Assembly (NCBI GenBank): GCA_016180815.1
Contig: JACPAN010000005.1
Span: 1 to 64,000 of the forward strand
Source of the DNA: Elusimicrobiota bacterium
Lineage (GTDB): Bacteria; Elusimicrobiota; Elusimicrobia; JACQPE01
Direction: 5' to 3'
DNA: 64,000 nucleotides
This document shows positions 35,701 to 47,700 of this stretch, piece by piece. The translations under genes and the position numbers were made by a program. The notes beneath the pieces were generated by a model. It saw only the letters and a program-made list of their open reading frames with translations, was not told the origin of the DNA and searched no databases. Within the stretch, counting starts at the first letter, position 1, and every line of letters begins with the position of its first letter.

Positions 35701-38700
35701 TTGACCCTGGGCGCGGTTTTAGTCGGGAATCCCGATGCCGCGACGCCCGCCGCGGTTAAAACCATGTTCGCCATTGTTCTCTTCAGCTATGTGGGCTTAC
35801 GGGTGCTGGCTACGCTTCTATTTGCTTTCGGCATTCAAATCCCTAAAGCCAAAGAAGCTGGGGGCAAACCGGACGTCAAGCAGGCGGCGGCCAAAAATCA
35901 AGAACAACCGGCTCAAGATCCGGCCAGAGAGGAATTTGAGAAGAAGAAGGCTGAGATCATGTCGCAGGGTTCACCCTTGAGAACAGCCGGGCGTATTATC
36001 AGCGTGACCGGTTTATCCTTGGGCGTCGGCGCTTTGTTTTTGGCGACCGGCGTTGGTTTTGGGGTTTTCGCCCTGTGGCTTTCCCTGTTGTTGTCCTGGG
36101 GCGTGGGTCCGCATTTGGGAACCATGGTGGCCGGAAAAATCATGGGCAAGGGCATCCACGGCTCTTCGGTAAGCGGAATTCTAAAAATCGTTCGGCTCGT
36201 GGCCCTGTTCCCGCTCACATTTTTGATTTTGGCGGTAGGCAGCTATCTGCCCGTTTGGGTTTCCGGTCTGGCGGTGGCTGCGGCCATGATCGGTTCTTAT
36301 ATTCTCCATGAAGGCATCGAAGGTCTTCTGGCCAGCACGTTGATTCAAGACAATGCGGTTGTGCCCAAGAAAGATCAGGGCAAGGCCGCGGCCGCTTTAA
36401 TTTCCATGACGTTTTTGGGCGTGATCGTCAGCAATAAGGTTTTGAAAGCCTTGCTTCCGAAAGATGTGACCATCGGCCTGTTCTGGCAATCCCACTGGGC
36501 CATTGCCGTGATCGTGGCCGGGGCCGTGCTGTTGACCGTATATACTGCCCTCATTTATCCCAAGTTGTCCAAACTTCAGTATTGGATCGAGAAGGTCAAA
36601 GGCTCGAGGGTTGATGACTGGATGAAAGACCTTACTCCCGATGCCGAAGAAACCGAGGGCATCCAAGCGACGCTGGCCAGGTATTTCAAATCTTCGGATC
36701 CTAAAGTTCTTTGGGATGCCTTTGAGGGCGCCAAAACAGCCAACGCCAGAATCGCTTATATCAAGGCTCTGACCGATTTTGAAAACAGCCGCTTAAGCGA
36801 GGCGCAGAAAGAACGATTGGCGGATACCTTGGAGAGCATGGCTCATTTTGTCGGGGGCGGCCATCAGGCGCAGGGCGCAGCCGGCGAGGCGGGATCCATC
36901 GATTTGGTTTTTGTCAAGAAAGCCGCACAGCTTGCCGAGCAATTGAAGAACCAGCAGCAAGAGCAACCTTCCAAACCCGGATTCTTAAAGCGTTTGGCGC
37001 AAAGAATTAAACGTTCGGGTCCGGGCGCCGCAGGGTGGCTTCCTTGGATTTTGATTCCGGGCATTCTTTTCGCCGGCGGCGACGCGCAAGGCGCCACATC
37101 CGGCGCTCAAGGTTTGACGGGCGGCGCCGGGGCTTGGTGGTCGGCGCTGACGACCTTGATCCCGACCGATTTGATCATGCGCATCGGCGGGGCCATCCTT
37201 GTTGTTTTAGTTACGCGTTTTGTGGCTAAGCGAGTCCGGCTTTTGGTCAAAAGATTCTTGGATAAATCCAATTTTCCCCGCGATCTTGAGGAGCGGCTGG
37301 TTCAAGGGGCCGGCGTTGTCGTTTGGGTTTTGGGCATTCTGGTCGGTTTGGTTGTTTTGGGCGTCAGCCCCACGGCCGTAGCCACGATCAGCACCGTAGC
37401 CAGCGCCGCGTTGGCCTTGGCTCTTCAGGACACCATCAAGAATATTATTTACGGCGTGCGACTGATGGTGACCGGCCGAGTCAGGATCGGGCAGTGGGTG
37501 GCGATCGGGACGGACTCCGGCATCGTTGTCCGCCAAAAATTAAGCGAGACTCTGCTGCGCACAGGCGGCAAAGACAGTCAAATCGTCAGCGTCCCCAACG
37601 CCCTTCTTTATCAAAGCATCATCAAGCAGAAAGAAAGCGAAGTCGACCTTGATTTGCCCACCGGAAAACCCAGGGATATCGAATACAACGGCAAGAAATT
37701 CCCGTCCTTCGCTTTTCGCCCGGGCACAAAAGTCGCGCCGCTGTTGGTCGAGGCCATCAATCAGACGAAGGAGGGCGAATACATCAAAATCGCCCTTTAC
37801 GATTTTGACTTGCCCCAGGTGATGAGGGCTTTGCGCGAGGCGAAAAAGCGCAACGTCAACATCCAAGTTATTCTGGATTATTCCCATGTCTTTACCAAAG
37901 ACGAAGCGAGCATGGATCAAGGCATCAACAACCTTTTAAGGGGAGGCTTTGATGTGCGCATCGCCGATCGCGTGACCAGCCGCAGCATTCAGCACAATAA
38001 ATTCGCTTCCTTCAACGGCCGGATGTTGGTCACCGGTTCCTACAACTGGAAGCATACGGCGGAAGACAATCATTATGAAAACGCCGTGTTTACAAACAAG
38101 GAGAAAGTGATCAAAGGTTTTGAAGCGTATTGGCAGTGGATGTGGAACAGAAGCAAGACGTTCGAAGAGGCCAAGGCCGAGCAGGGAGGCCGGGGCACAC
38201 AGATTCAACCCGAGGCGCCGCCGGCTGCCGGCGACAGTAAAAACCGGACCGCTAAGCCTAAAGTTACCGCCCCCCAAGATCCCGACCCCAGCGTTACCTT
38301 CCGCGGCGAAAAATTCCCGGCCTATGCTTTCTCGCCCAACGGCGGCATTGAGGAAAAAATTCTCAAAGCTATCTCCCTAGCCAAAAGCTCCATCGATATT
38401 TCCATGTTCACTTTCTTTTCCAAGAAAATTGCCGAGGCGTTGATCGAGGCCGAGCGCCGCGGCGTGACCGTGCGCGTGGTCATGGAAGCCAAACAAGCCA
38501 CGCCCGATTCCGTCTATAACTTTTTGAAGAAAAACCATATTGAAGTTTATCGCTGGGGGGGACCCGACGGCAATGAGCTTCATGACAAGATGCATCATAA
38601 ATTCATGATCGTCGACGGCGAATTGCTGGTCAACGGCTCGTTCAATTACACGGACAATGCCGAGCAATTTAATTACGAAAACGTGCTTTTTGAGACCGAA

Positions 38701-41700
38701 GAAGAGGATGTTCGCGGATTCAAGCAGGAATTCGAGCAAGTGTTTGAAGTGGCCAAGGCCGCGGATACCGGGACGTTAGGCAGGCTTGCGGTGCGCAAGA
38801 AAAAGAACGCGAACGCCCCGGCTCGGTCGGAGGTTTCTGGCGTGGAACGCGAAAAGGAACATGCACCCCAGCAGACACCTCGCGTTTCACGTCAGAAATC
38901 TTTGGCCGGCGCGGCGCGCTCAACGAGAGCCAAAAAGGGCCAGCGCGGTTTCACCACCGTTGGGGTTATGCTGGTTTTGGCGGCCGCCGGCACGCTGTTC
39001 GCCTTGGGTTGGATGGCCGCGGCCGTGCTCTTAGGGCTGGGCATGTTAGCGGGCACCGTCACCAACCGGGCGCCGACCGAGGAACAACGGCGCGGGTTTA
39101 GAGCCAAACCCGGAAGTCCGGGGAAGCCTTATTCGCCGACGATGCTCAAAATGCTGCGCGATCTGCCTGATCCCAAACCCCTTAAAAACGGGATGCTTCC
39201 CGATGAATTTGACGAGTTTATCAACCAATATATTTTAAGAACCCATTTGAACGACCCTCCGAATTCGATCGGCGCTCAACTGGTCATGGGCACCGCAGTT
39301 CATCGCACGCTGGAGGAAACGATTCATCGCGCCCTGCTCATGCATAAGCCTGTGAGCAAGTTGAGTTTGGCCAATACCTTGGTGACTTATGAACGGATGT
39401 GGCGCGAAGTGGTTGCCGAGGAATTATCCAAAGGCAAAAAAGTCGTTGCTCCGGGCTCAAGCGTTGAGAATTACCGCCGGGGCGGACGGCTGTTCTTGAA
39501 GATTTATTGGGATTACCTGATGAACGGGGAAATCATCGAACCCGACGCCGAGGACGTGATTTTTATCGAGACCATTCTGCATTCATCCCTTGAGGACCCG
39601 GCGACCGGCGAGCGCAGATCCGTCATGGGTATTCCTGATTTTGCCATCCGCATGAGAAAGCGCCGGACCGATGGAAGCGTTTATCACAAGACGACCATCG
39701 TCGACATGAAAACCCATTTGAAGGTGCCTTCCAATGCGGAAATCGACCGGATGTTTTTCCAGCAGGCGATGTATGCCTTGATCATTCAGCGGGGATACCC
39801 CGAATTGGCCGAGGATGAGTTTGAGGGCAATTTGGTTTTTCGAACCAAATATTCCCGCAAGACATTTTCTTTGGATATTTTAAAGCAAACTCAGGCCGAT
39901 GCCGCGGCCCGGATGCGCAAGGCGGACAAAATTGCCGAAATTGTCGAAGCCAATATGGATCAATACCGCGAGAAAAACGGCTTAAAAATTGCGGTGCCCG
40001 AGAAAGATCGCCTCGGTTTCATTCGTCAGCAGGTGGACCGCCTGTACGCCGTCGGCGCGGAAATTCGGGAAACCAAGGAAATTCTCAAGGACTTAAACGA
40101 CAAGGAGAATGTTTTAGCCGAAACCTTAATCGCCATCGCCAAAGAGAGAAACGCGCCGATCTTGGTGGCTAATGACGAAGATCAGGTGGAGGTTTATGAT
40201 GAGACTACGGTCGCGGCGCCGACCAAAAAAGATAACCCTGAGGGCTATGCCGAGCTCGTCAGCGTTCTTCAGGATGAGGGGCGCTGGAAAGACTATTCAT
40301 CCCTCAGTTATGCCTCGGTCAAAAAAGACGAAAAGCTTTTAAAGAAAATCGGCCGCTGGGTTACAAGAATTCCCGTGGCTGCCGTTGAGATTTTGAAAAA
40401 ATCCGGGCTTTTAGGCCTTCTTGTTTCCATTCTGGCGCCGTTGGCGAGCCTATTGGTTCTAACCACCACCCGGGTCAATCCGAGCGCGTCCGTGGCCCGC
40501 GATGGGTATTTTTCTCATAGCAGGCGCCAGACCTTTGATTATTCCAAGGTCCGCTTTGCCGGCCGTTACTTTATAGGCGGCGAGGAACATTCCACCCGGC
40601 CTGAACTGGTCGTGGGTAAAGTGGTGCATTTGGCTTTGGAGGATTTCCACCGGTGGGTCATGGACCAAGCGCGCCGCGGCAAACAGCCCGATGCTTCGAA
40701 ATTCGGCAAGGATAGAATCACCGATTCTTATTCAAAGCATTGGCAAGAAACCTTGGCTGAATTAAAGAAAAACAAGGTGGCCATCGAACTTCCCAATCCT
40801 GATTTCACGATTGATGATTGGAAAACGGACGGTTTAAAACGGGCCCAGCGGTATTTGGAGCGATTCAATGATGAAATCATCCGCGACCGCAAATTGGTCA
40901 AAGTGATTTCCGTAGAAAAAGAGGTTCTTTATCCCATCGAGGATGAAGACGGCGTCGTGTTTTGGGAAAAGGCCGTCCCGGATTTCGTCATGCTCTTTAA
41001 GGAGAAGGATGAAGGCGGCCGCGAGGCGGAGGTCGTCGAGATTCACGACTTTAAGACCATCCGCATCGCGCCGACGATCAGCACCATTAAAAAACGTTAT
41101 CCGCAGACCGTCGGCTACGTGCGCGCCGTCAACGAGCTGTTCCCCGGTTTTAAGGGCAAGGTGCGGGTGTTTTACGACTTTGAAATGTTTTCCCAGGGGT
41201 ATGAAGTCACGCCTGAAGGCGTGGAGGCTCAAACCAAGGAAGATTTGCGCGTCAATCACCAAATTCTTCAGTTTAAAGACGAGTTTAAACAGAACGAAAT
41301 TTATTATCAGCAGAAGCTCAAGATCAAGCCCATCGTTCGGCTGGCCGACAAAGAGCGTCAGAAAGTTTTGGAATGGCAGAAAGCCGCGAATGATTTATCC
41401 GTGCAAAGGGATCATTTGCGCGGCCTTGAGAACGAACGTTTGCTGGTTGAAGAAGCGCTGCTGGAAGCGGCTAAAAAAGAGGGTCTCAAAAAACTCGAGG
41501 GCACTCAGGGCAGAATCGCCATCGTCAAAGAATCGCAGACGGTTGTTTTGCCCACCAAAGACAGCGATCCTCAAGCCAACGCCCAGATGATCGAGAAGAT
41601 TCACGAAAACAGCGTGGACTCCAAAACTCATTTTAATTTGGACTTGCCTAAATTAAAGAGATTGGCCATGGAGCAGGGTCATGGCGATCATGCCTTGTGG

Positions 41701-44700
41701 AATAAGATCAAACACCTCTTTAAAATTGAATATAGCCCTGTGCTTTCCTTGATGCCCAAGGAAGACTTGCGCGTTGCTGAAAACTCCTCCAGAAAAACCG
41801 TCAAGAGGCCTAAGGGCAAGTCGCGAGGCTTTGCTTCCGTGGAAGTGATCGGCGTTTTGGCTGTCGCCGGAGTCGGCGCTTTACTTGCTCCCTCGTCTTT
41901 GCTCTTGATCGGCGTCGGCGCAGCCGGCTTGGGCAGCCTCATCGCATTCGGCGTGGGCCATCGCAAAAAAAATCCTTGGTTGACCGCCGTCGGTTTTATC
42001 AGCGCGGGTTTGGCCTTGTCTTTGGGACTGGGAACATGGGATTGGATTGCTTCGGGTTTTTTTCTTGCTTCCTCTTGGCTGTCGACGAGAAAAATTAAAG
42101 AGAGCTTTTTCTTTGGTTCCCTCGGGGGTATTTTCATCACGCTGTCCGTCTTGGCCGCCGGGAAGGGTTTTGCATTGTTGCCCATGAACATTGTCTATAC
42201 GATTTTGTCCTGGCTTGGCTGGAGAACGTGGGCGAAACAGGAAGAAGGCCGTCAGGTGAAGCCGCCGTTGAGCGACTGGCGTATCGCTGCGCCTTTGGTT
42301 TTGTTGGCTCTCGGGGGACTCGGCTATCTTTGGTATGTCAAGAACCCGGCGACTTTGCTTGGAGTGACTGATTTTCTGGCATCGGCTATTGGGTTGCCCA
42401 CGGCTATTCTTTTGGCTCTAGGATATCGAACCGGTTTTATCGTCAGCAGCGTCGGCAGCGTTTTGCGCATTGTTTGGATTATCGGGATGCAGGCTTTGTG
42501 GGGACTCTTGGGACCCATGGGTCTTGGCCTATTCATGAACTGGAAAGGCTGGAAGAATTGGGGGCAGAAAGCGGGTCAAGCCCCGGTTGTCAAAGCGCCT
42601 ATGCCTTTATGGCAGAAAGTGGCGGGCAATATTTTCTTCCCTGTCGTCCTTGTCACCATAGCGGCCTTGGCGTTTCCTGAGCTTTTGCTGGGCGCCGTTG
42701 CCGTTGTCGCCGGGTTGCCCTGGTGGGCGTTGCTTGGCGTAGGGAGCGCCGCCGCTTCGCTTGTTTTTTGGCTGGCCTTTAAATCCGCGCCTTTCGATAC
42801 GTTGGGCTATGCGGCAAAACGAAAGATTCTTGCCGCTTTGAGTTTTGCAGGTTTAACGCTCTCCCTTCCCTCCATGACCAAACCCCATAAGACAGTTCTT
42901 TCCAGCAGGCTGGCTAATAAAGAATTGAAGGCCGTTTTCTTGGATTATGACGATACCATCGGCCCATGGAAAATACCCATAACTCCGGAGATGGCCGAAG
43001 CTTTGGCTAAGGTTAATAGACGGACGCAGGTCGTCGTGATCAGCGACCGCGCCGAAAAAGACGACTTTCCTGCTTCATTGATGCCCATGACGCCCGAACA
43101 GAGAGCGGGGATGATCGTCGCCGGAGAGAAAGGCGGCAAGATTTGGAGATTCGATGAGAATGGAGAGTTGGTGAGGATTCACACTGAGGAGGCTTGGGAC
43201 TGGGAAAAACCCGGCCAGGAGGAGACGATTCTTCTAGAGGCTCTCGGCGGGCTTAAAACGAAGGCTGCTGAGTTAGGAATCGAGCTGGAAAAAGAATCCG
43301 AGAGCGGTTATCATAAAGTCTTGATATTTAAATTGGGGACGGATATCAAGAAACTGATGGCGTTGGCGAATAAATTTAATGCCGTGATCAAAGCCAAGGG
43401 TTTATCCTATGAGTCTAGGGCCAAAGAGGCTAAAGATCCAAAAACAAGGCCGCCTTACATTGAACTTGGAAAATTCGACAAGAGTCTCAGCGTGCGCCGC
43501 ATTAAAGAGATTCTGGGCCTTGAGCGCCCCGAAGAGACGGCGGTCATCGGGGACAGTTTTTTTACTCCTAATTATTGGGAGTGGTTGACCAAGCGTCCGG
43601 GTTGGATTCAACGGCTAGGTTTGCCTGTGACCGGCAATAGCGTTGACGAAGTTATGGCAAGCGCTTTGCCCGGCGCCTTGGCGATCAGCGTCGGCGGAAC
43701 AGGCAATCCGAGAATGCCGAACCTTTATGTTTGGCCGACCGAAGGCAGGACTCAGGCGGAACGCGGGCCGCGCGCTACGCTCGAAATTTTAAATGCGTTA
43801 AGCAAAATCGACCCCAACAATCAAGGCGGTTCAGACTCGGTTTCCGATCCATCAGGATCCGCGGATAAGCAGTTTTCCGATAAGGTTAATGTCGGCGAAG
43901 GCCAGGGGGCGCAGGCCCCGCCGTTTGTTGAGAGCGCCGGCCCGGAAACGGCGAGGCCATCTCAGGAAAAGGAGAGTGTTCGTGAGATTGCCTCGACGCC
44001 AGAAGCGCCAGGCGGCAAGGCCGAAACTGCGGCCTCCAATCAGCCCGCCACCCAAGAGCAAACCCTTGTCGATGACTATGCCCAGAAAGTGGGGCATGTC
44101 GCCAGCCTGTTCGAACGTTTACGCGAGTTGCGGCCGGAAATTTCCGTGGTGCGGGAATCCCTCTTGGCCTACGCCCAAAAATTCAAGGTCAAATCGATCT
44201 CGGGATCGGATAAAGTCCTGGAAATCGAAATGGGCGCCAAGAAATTGGATATCCCCAAGAAAAGCCGGGATCGGGACGCCTGGTATGCGTTTCGGCGCAA
44301 ACTGGAGGAATTGAAAGTTTACGACGAGCGTTTCGCCCGCTTGGATACCGTCGCTTTGGCCCGCCGCATCGAAGAGGGCCTGGGTGAAGAGGAAATGCAG
44401 GCTTTATTCCCCAACGGCATCGAGAATTCGAATTTTGTCGAACTGTTGCCTCAGGCCTTGGTTATTCTGGAATCCATGGATAGCGACCATGCCGTCATCC
44501 GCGATGAAGAAGCGGAAGAGGTGGACGAGGATGAAGATGAGGCCGTCGAAGAAGTCTTGGAGCCCGGCGATGATGCGGAGGTCATGACCGCCGAGAATTT
44601 ACCGACCCGCTCCGAGCTCAAAAAAACGGACGGCCAACAGCTTGTCGATCTGTTTTTAAAACTCACGACTCAGGCCAAATCTCTTGGCGAAGGGATCAGG

Positions 44701-47700
44701 AAAGGAATTCAGGATAAAGACGCGGCCAAGAACGCGCTGATTGATTTCGCGCAACAGGCCAACAAAGAGGAGTTAGCGGGCACGAAGTACCGGGCGCGCG
44801 TTCTTTACACCACTAAAGCCAAGGTCGTCACCAAGAAAAAGAGCCCGGCTCTTTGGACCCAGGTTCAAGACATTGTCTTTTCACTGACCAGCTTACGGCG
44901 TTCGGCCACGACGTTCAAGCGTCAAAGCCTCTTGAAAGCGTGGGAGGAGGGGGAATTCACCAAAAAACAAGAAAACGAGCTGGCTCCTTTCTTTAAAAAT
45001 GCCGCGGAAATTAAATTCCGCTGGGCCAACAAGCGCGGCCAAGCCAGGATTTCCGTGCTGCCGCTGATGTTGATGGCCGGAGGCCTGGCTTTATTATCGG
45101 CGATGGATTGGACCAAGCTTTTTTATGTGGCTCTTTTTATACCCATGGTCATTGTCAGCGGACTCCTGCACGAGCTGGGCCATGGGCTGACGGCGAGATT
45201 ATTGGGCGATCGAACGGCCGAACAAGCAGGCCGCTTAAGCCTTAACCCCTTGGCTCATTTCAATAAAAATTTGAGCTTCAAAAAGCCTTGGATTTTTGCG
45301 CCTGTCCCCATTGATGAGCATCATTTAAAACGAGAGCTGCGCGGTTGGGGGCATATTGCGGTTTTAGCCATGGGCCCGGCAGTCAATTTATTGTTGGGCG
45401 GCTTAGCTTTGTTTCTCCTTTATCCTCTCGGTCTTCAATCTGTTTTTCCGCTGATAACGACTAATGCCGTATTAATGTTTGCAGGGATTAATATGCTGCT
45501 TGGTTTCTACAACCTGCTGCCCTTTTTGCCGCTTGACGGCGGGCAGATTGCGCAGAACCTGCTTCCCCGGCGTTGGGCGCATCGTTACGAAAGAATGCAG
45601 AAGCATGGCCCTGTTTGGGCTTTGACTGTTGTTTTTATTCTTATGGTTTCAGGAGTGCTGAATCCTTTGCTGGCGGCGTTGACGCCGTGGTTCGGTTTGA
45701 CGGTTTCCGGAGAGGGGCGCTTTACAGGCGCCAAGCTGTTGACGAACAGCCTTGGGTTGATACCCCTCGGCGTCGCTTCATTGCCCACGCTTCAAAATCG
45801 TTTGGATGAATACAATCAAACGCTTAAAAAATCCAAGCTGCCTGCCATCGATTTAGATAATGTTTTCGTCGTTCCGCTTTCAAGCCCGTTAAATGAGCTG
45901 GAGGCCGAGCATGTGGAAACATACGGCGCTTTCCCCTATGAGGGGAAAATTTATCTAAGCCTTGAGTTTGTCAAAAGCACGGAGGATGTCGATCATTATG
46001 TCAAAGCCATGGCTGCCGCGCATTTATTGGCGCACGGGGTGAGCCCTGAGAGTCTTTCCGGGTATACCAAACGCACGACAGAGCCCGTTTTGGAGGCGCC
46101 GAAAGTCCAGGAAAGCACGGCTCTTGTCGTCGTCAAAAAAGACAAATCCTCTGTTTTTGAAGATCGCGAGCGTCTGGAAGCTGCGGAAGAAGCCTTAAAA
46201 GGAAAAATTGTCGGCCAGGATGGCGCCATTAAGGATGTCGTCAATAGGCTTAAACTTCGCGCCGCGGGCGTAGTCCCGGCGCGGGCCAAAGAGCGCCCTC
46301 TGGGCAATTTTGTGTTCCTCGGCCCCACGGGCGTCGGCAAAACGGAATTGGCTAGGGCTCTGGCGGATTATTTTGAAGTTCCTTTGCTGCGGCGCGATAT
46401 GTCCGAATACCAAGAGGAACATAAAGTCAGCCGTTTGATCGGCTCAGCCCCCGGTTATGTGGGCAACAAGCAGGAGGAGCAAGAGGGGACGCTGGTTGAT
46501 GATGTGATTAAGAATCCGGTTTCCGTTGTTTTGTTGGACGAAATCGAGAAAGCGCACCCCAAAGTTCTTAAAGTTTTGCTGCAAATTTTCGACTATGGGA
46601 CGTTGACGGACGGCCTTAACCGCACGGCTAAATTCGGCCAAACCATCTTCATTATGACCAGCAATGTGGGCCAGGAACTTTTCGGCAGGCAAAAAGAAAT
46701 CGGGTTCGGCCGAGGCCTGCAAGACGGGGGCCCGCGCCGCGTCTCAACCGCGCAAGTCGAACCGTTTTTAGTCCAACTATTGGGCAAAGAGCTGGTTAAT
46801 CGCGTGAGAAAGGGGATTATCACTTTTGATGCTCTGGCGCCGGAGCATATGGAGCCCATCGTTCGTTTAAGGCTGGCCGAAGTGGCCGCTGCGGTCAAAG
46901 AAAACAAAGGCATCAAACTGGTTTGGACGAAGCGAGCGGTTGATTTTTTGGCCAAAGCCGCTTATGACCCGGATTACAATGCGCGCGAGGTTGAGCGCAC
47001 CGTTGAAACCTGGGTGCAGGACCCCTTAGCCGATCAGATTTTGGATGAAGAATGGAAGGACGGCGATGTCATTCGCCTTGATGTCAATCAGGATCAGTCG
47101 GGGCTCGATTTTATCGATCAATCCGGTTCGCGTTCCAAGAGTTATGGTTTTGCTTTGGTGGACGTGCTGATCGTTTTATGGATGGTGGCTGTGCCGGGGG
47201 CCATTGTTCCGTTTCTTTTATTTAAAGCCGGGCAATGGGCTTACCGGCGATTTATTCAACCTGTTCCGGCGCCGAAAGAGTTGCGCGGCAAGCGCCTGAT
47301 GATGATCGGCGGTTTAGACGGCAGAGAATTCGTCGTGAATAATTTAAGAAAAGCGGGAGTCAAAATCGTTCTGGTGGATGAGCCGGAGAGCCCATGGAAA
47401 ATTCTGGCGGATGAGTTCATTCCGGTTTCCATGACCGATCCCACCGGCGAATACAAAGAGTTCGTCGAAACAGTCACCCGTTATCTGGATCAAAATAAAA
47501 TCGACGGGCAGCCGTGGGTATTTTTTGACAGAAACGTGGTGGCCTGGGCCCGCCTTCGCAACGCGCTGGGGTATCTTTCGGACCGGGAGCTTAAGCTGAT
47601 TCTGACGGCGCGGGACAAGGGAGAAATGCGGGGTTACCTTAAGGCGACCGGACTTCCCATGGCAAAATTTTTCCGAATCATGCCTTCCTCTGATCCTGAG

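Noticed and set aside
41900-42900. Membrane bundle as a PnuC-type vitamin transporter
   Set aside because: Trp-rich turns are suggestive, but I cannot align the substrate-site motifs, so it is left unassigned.
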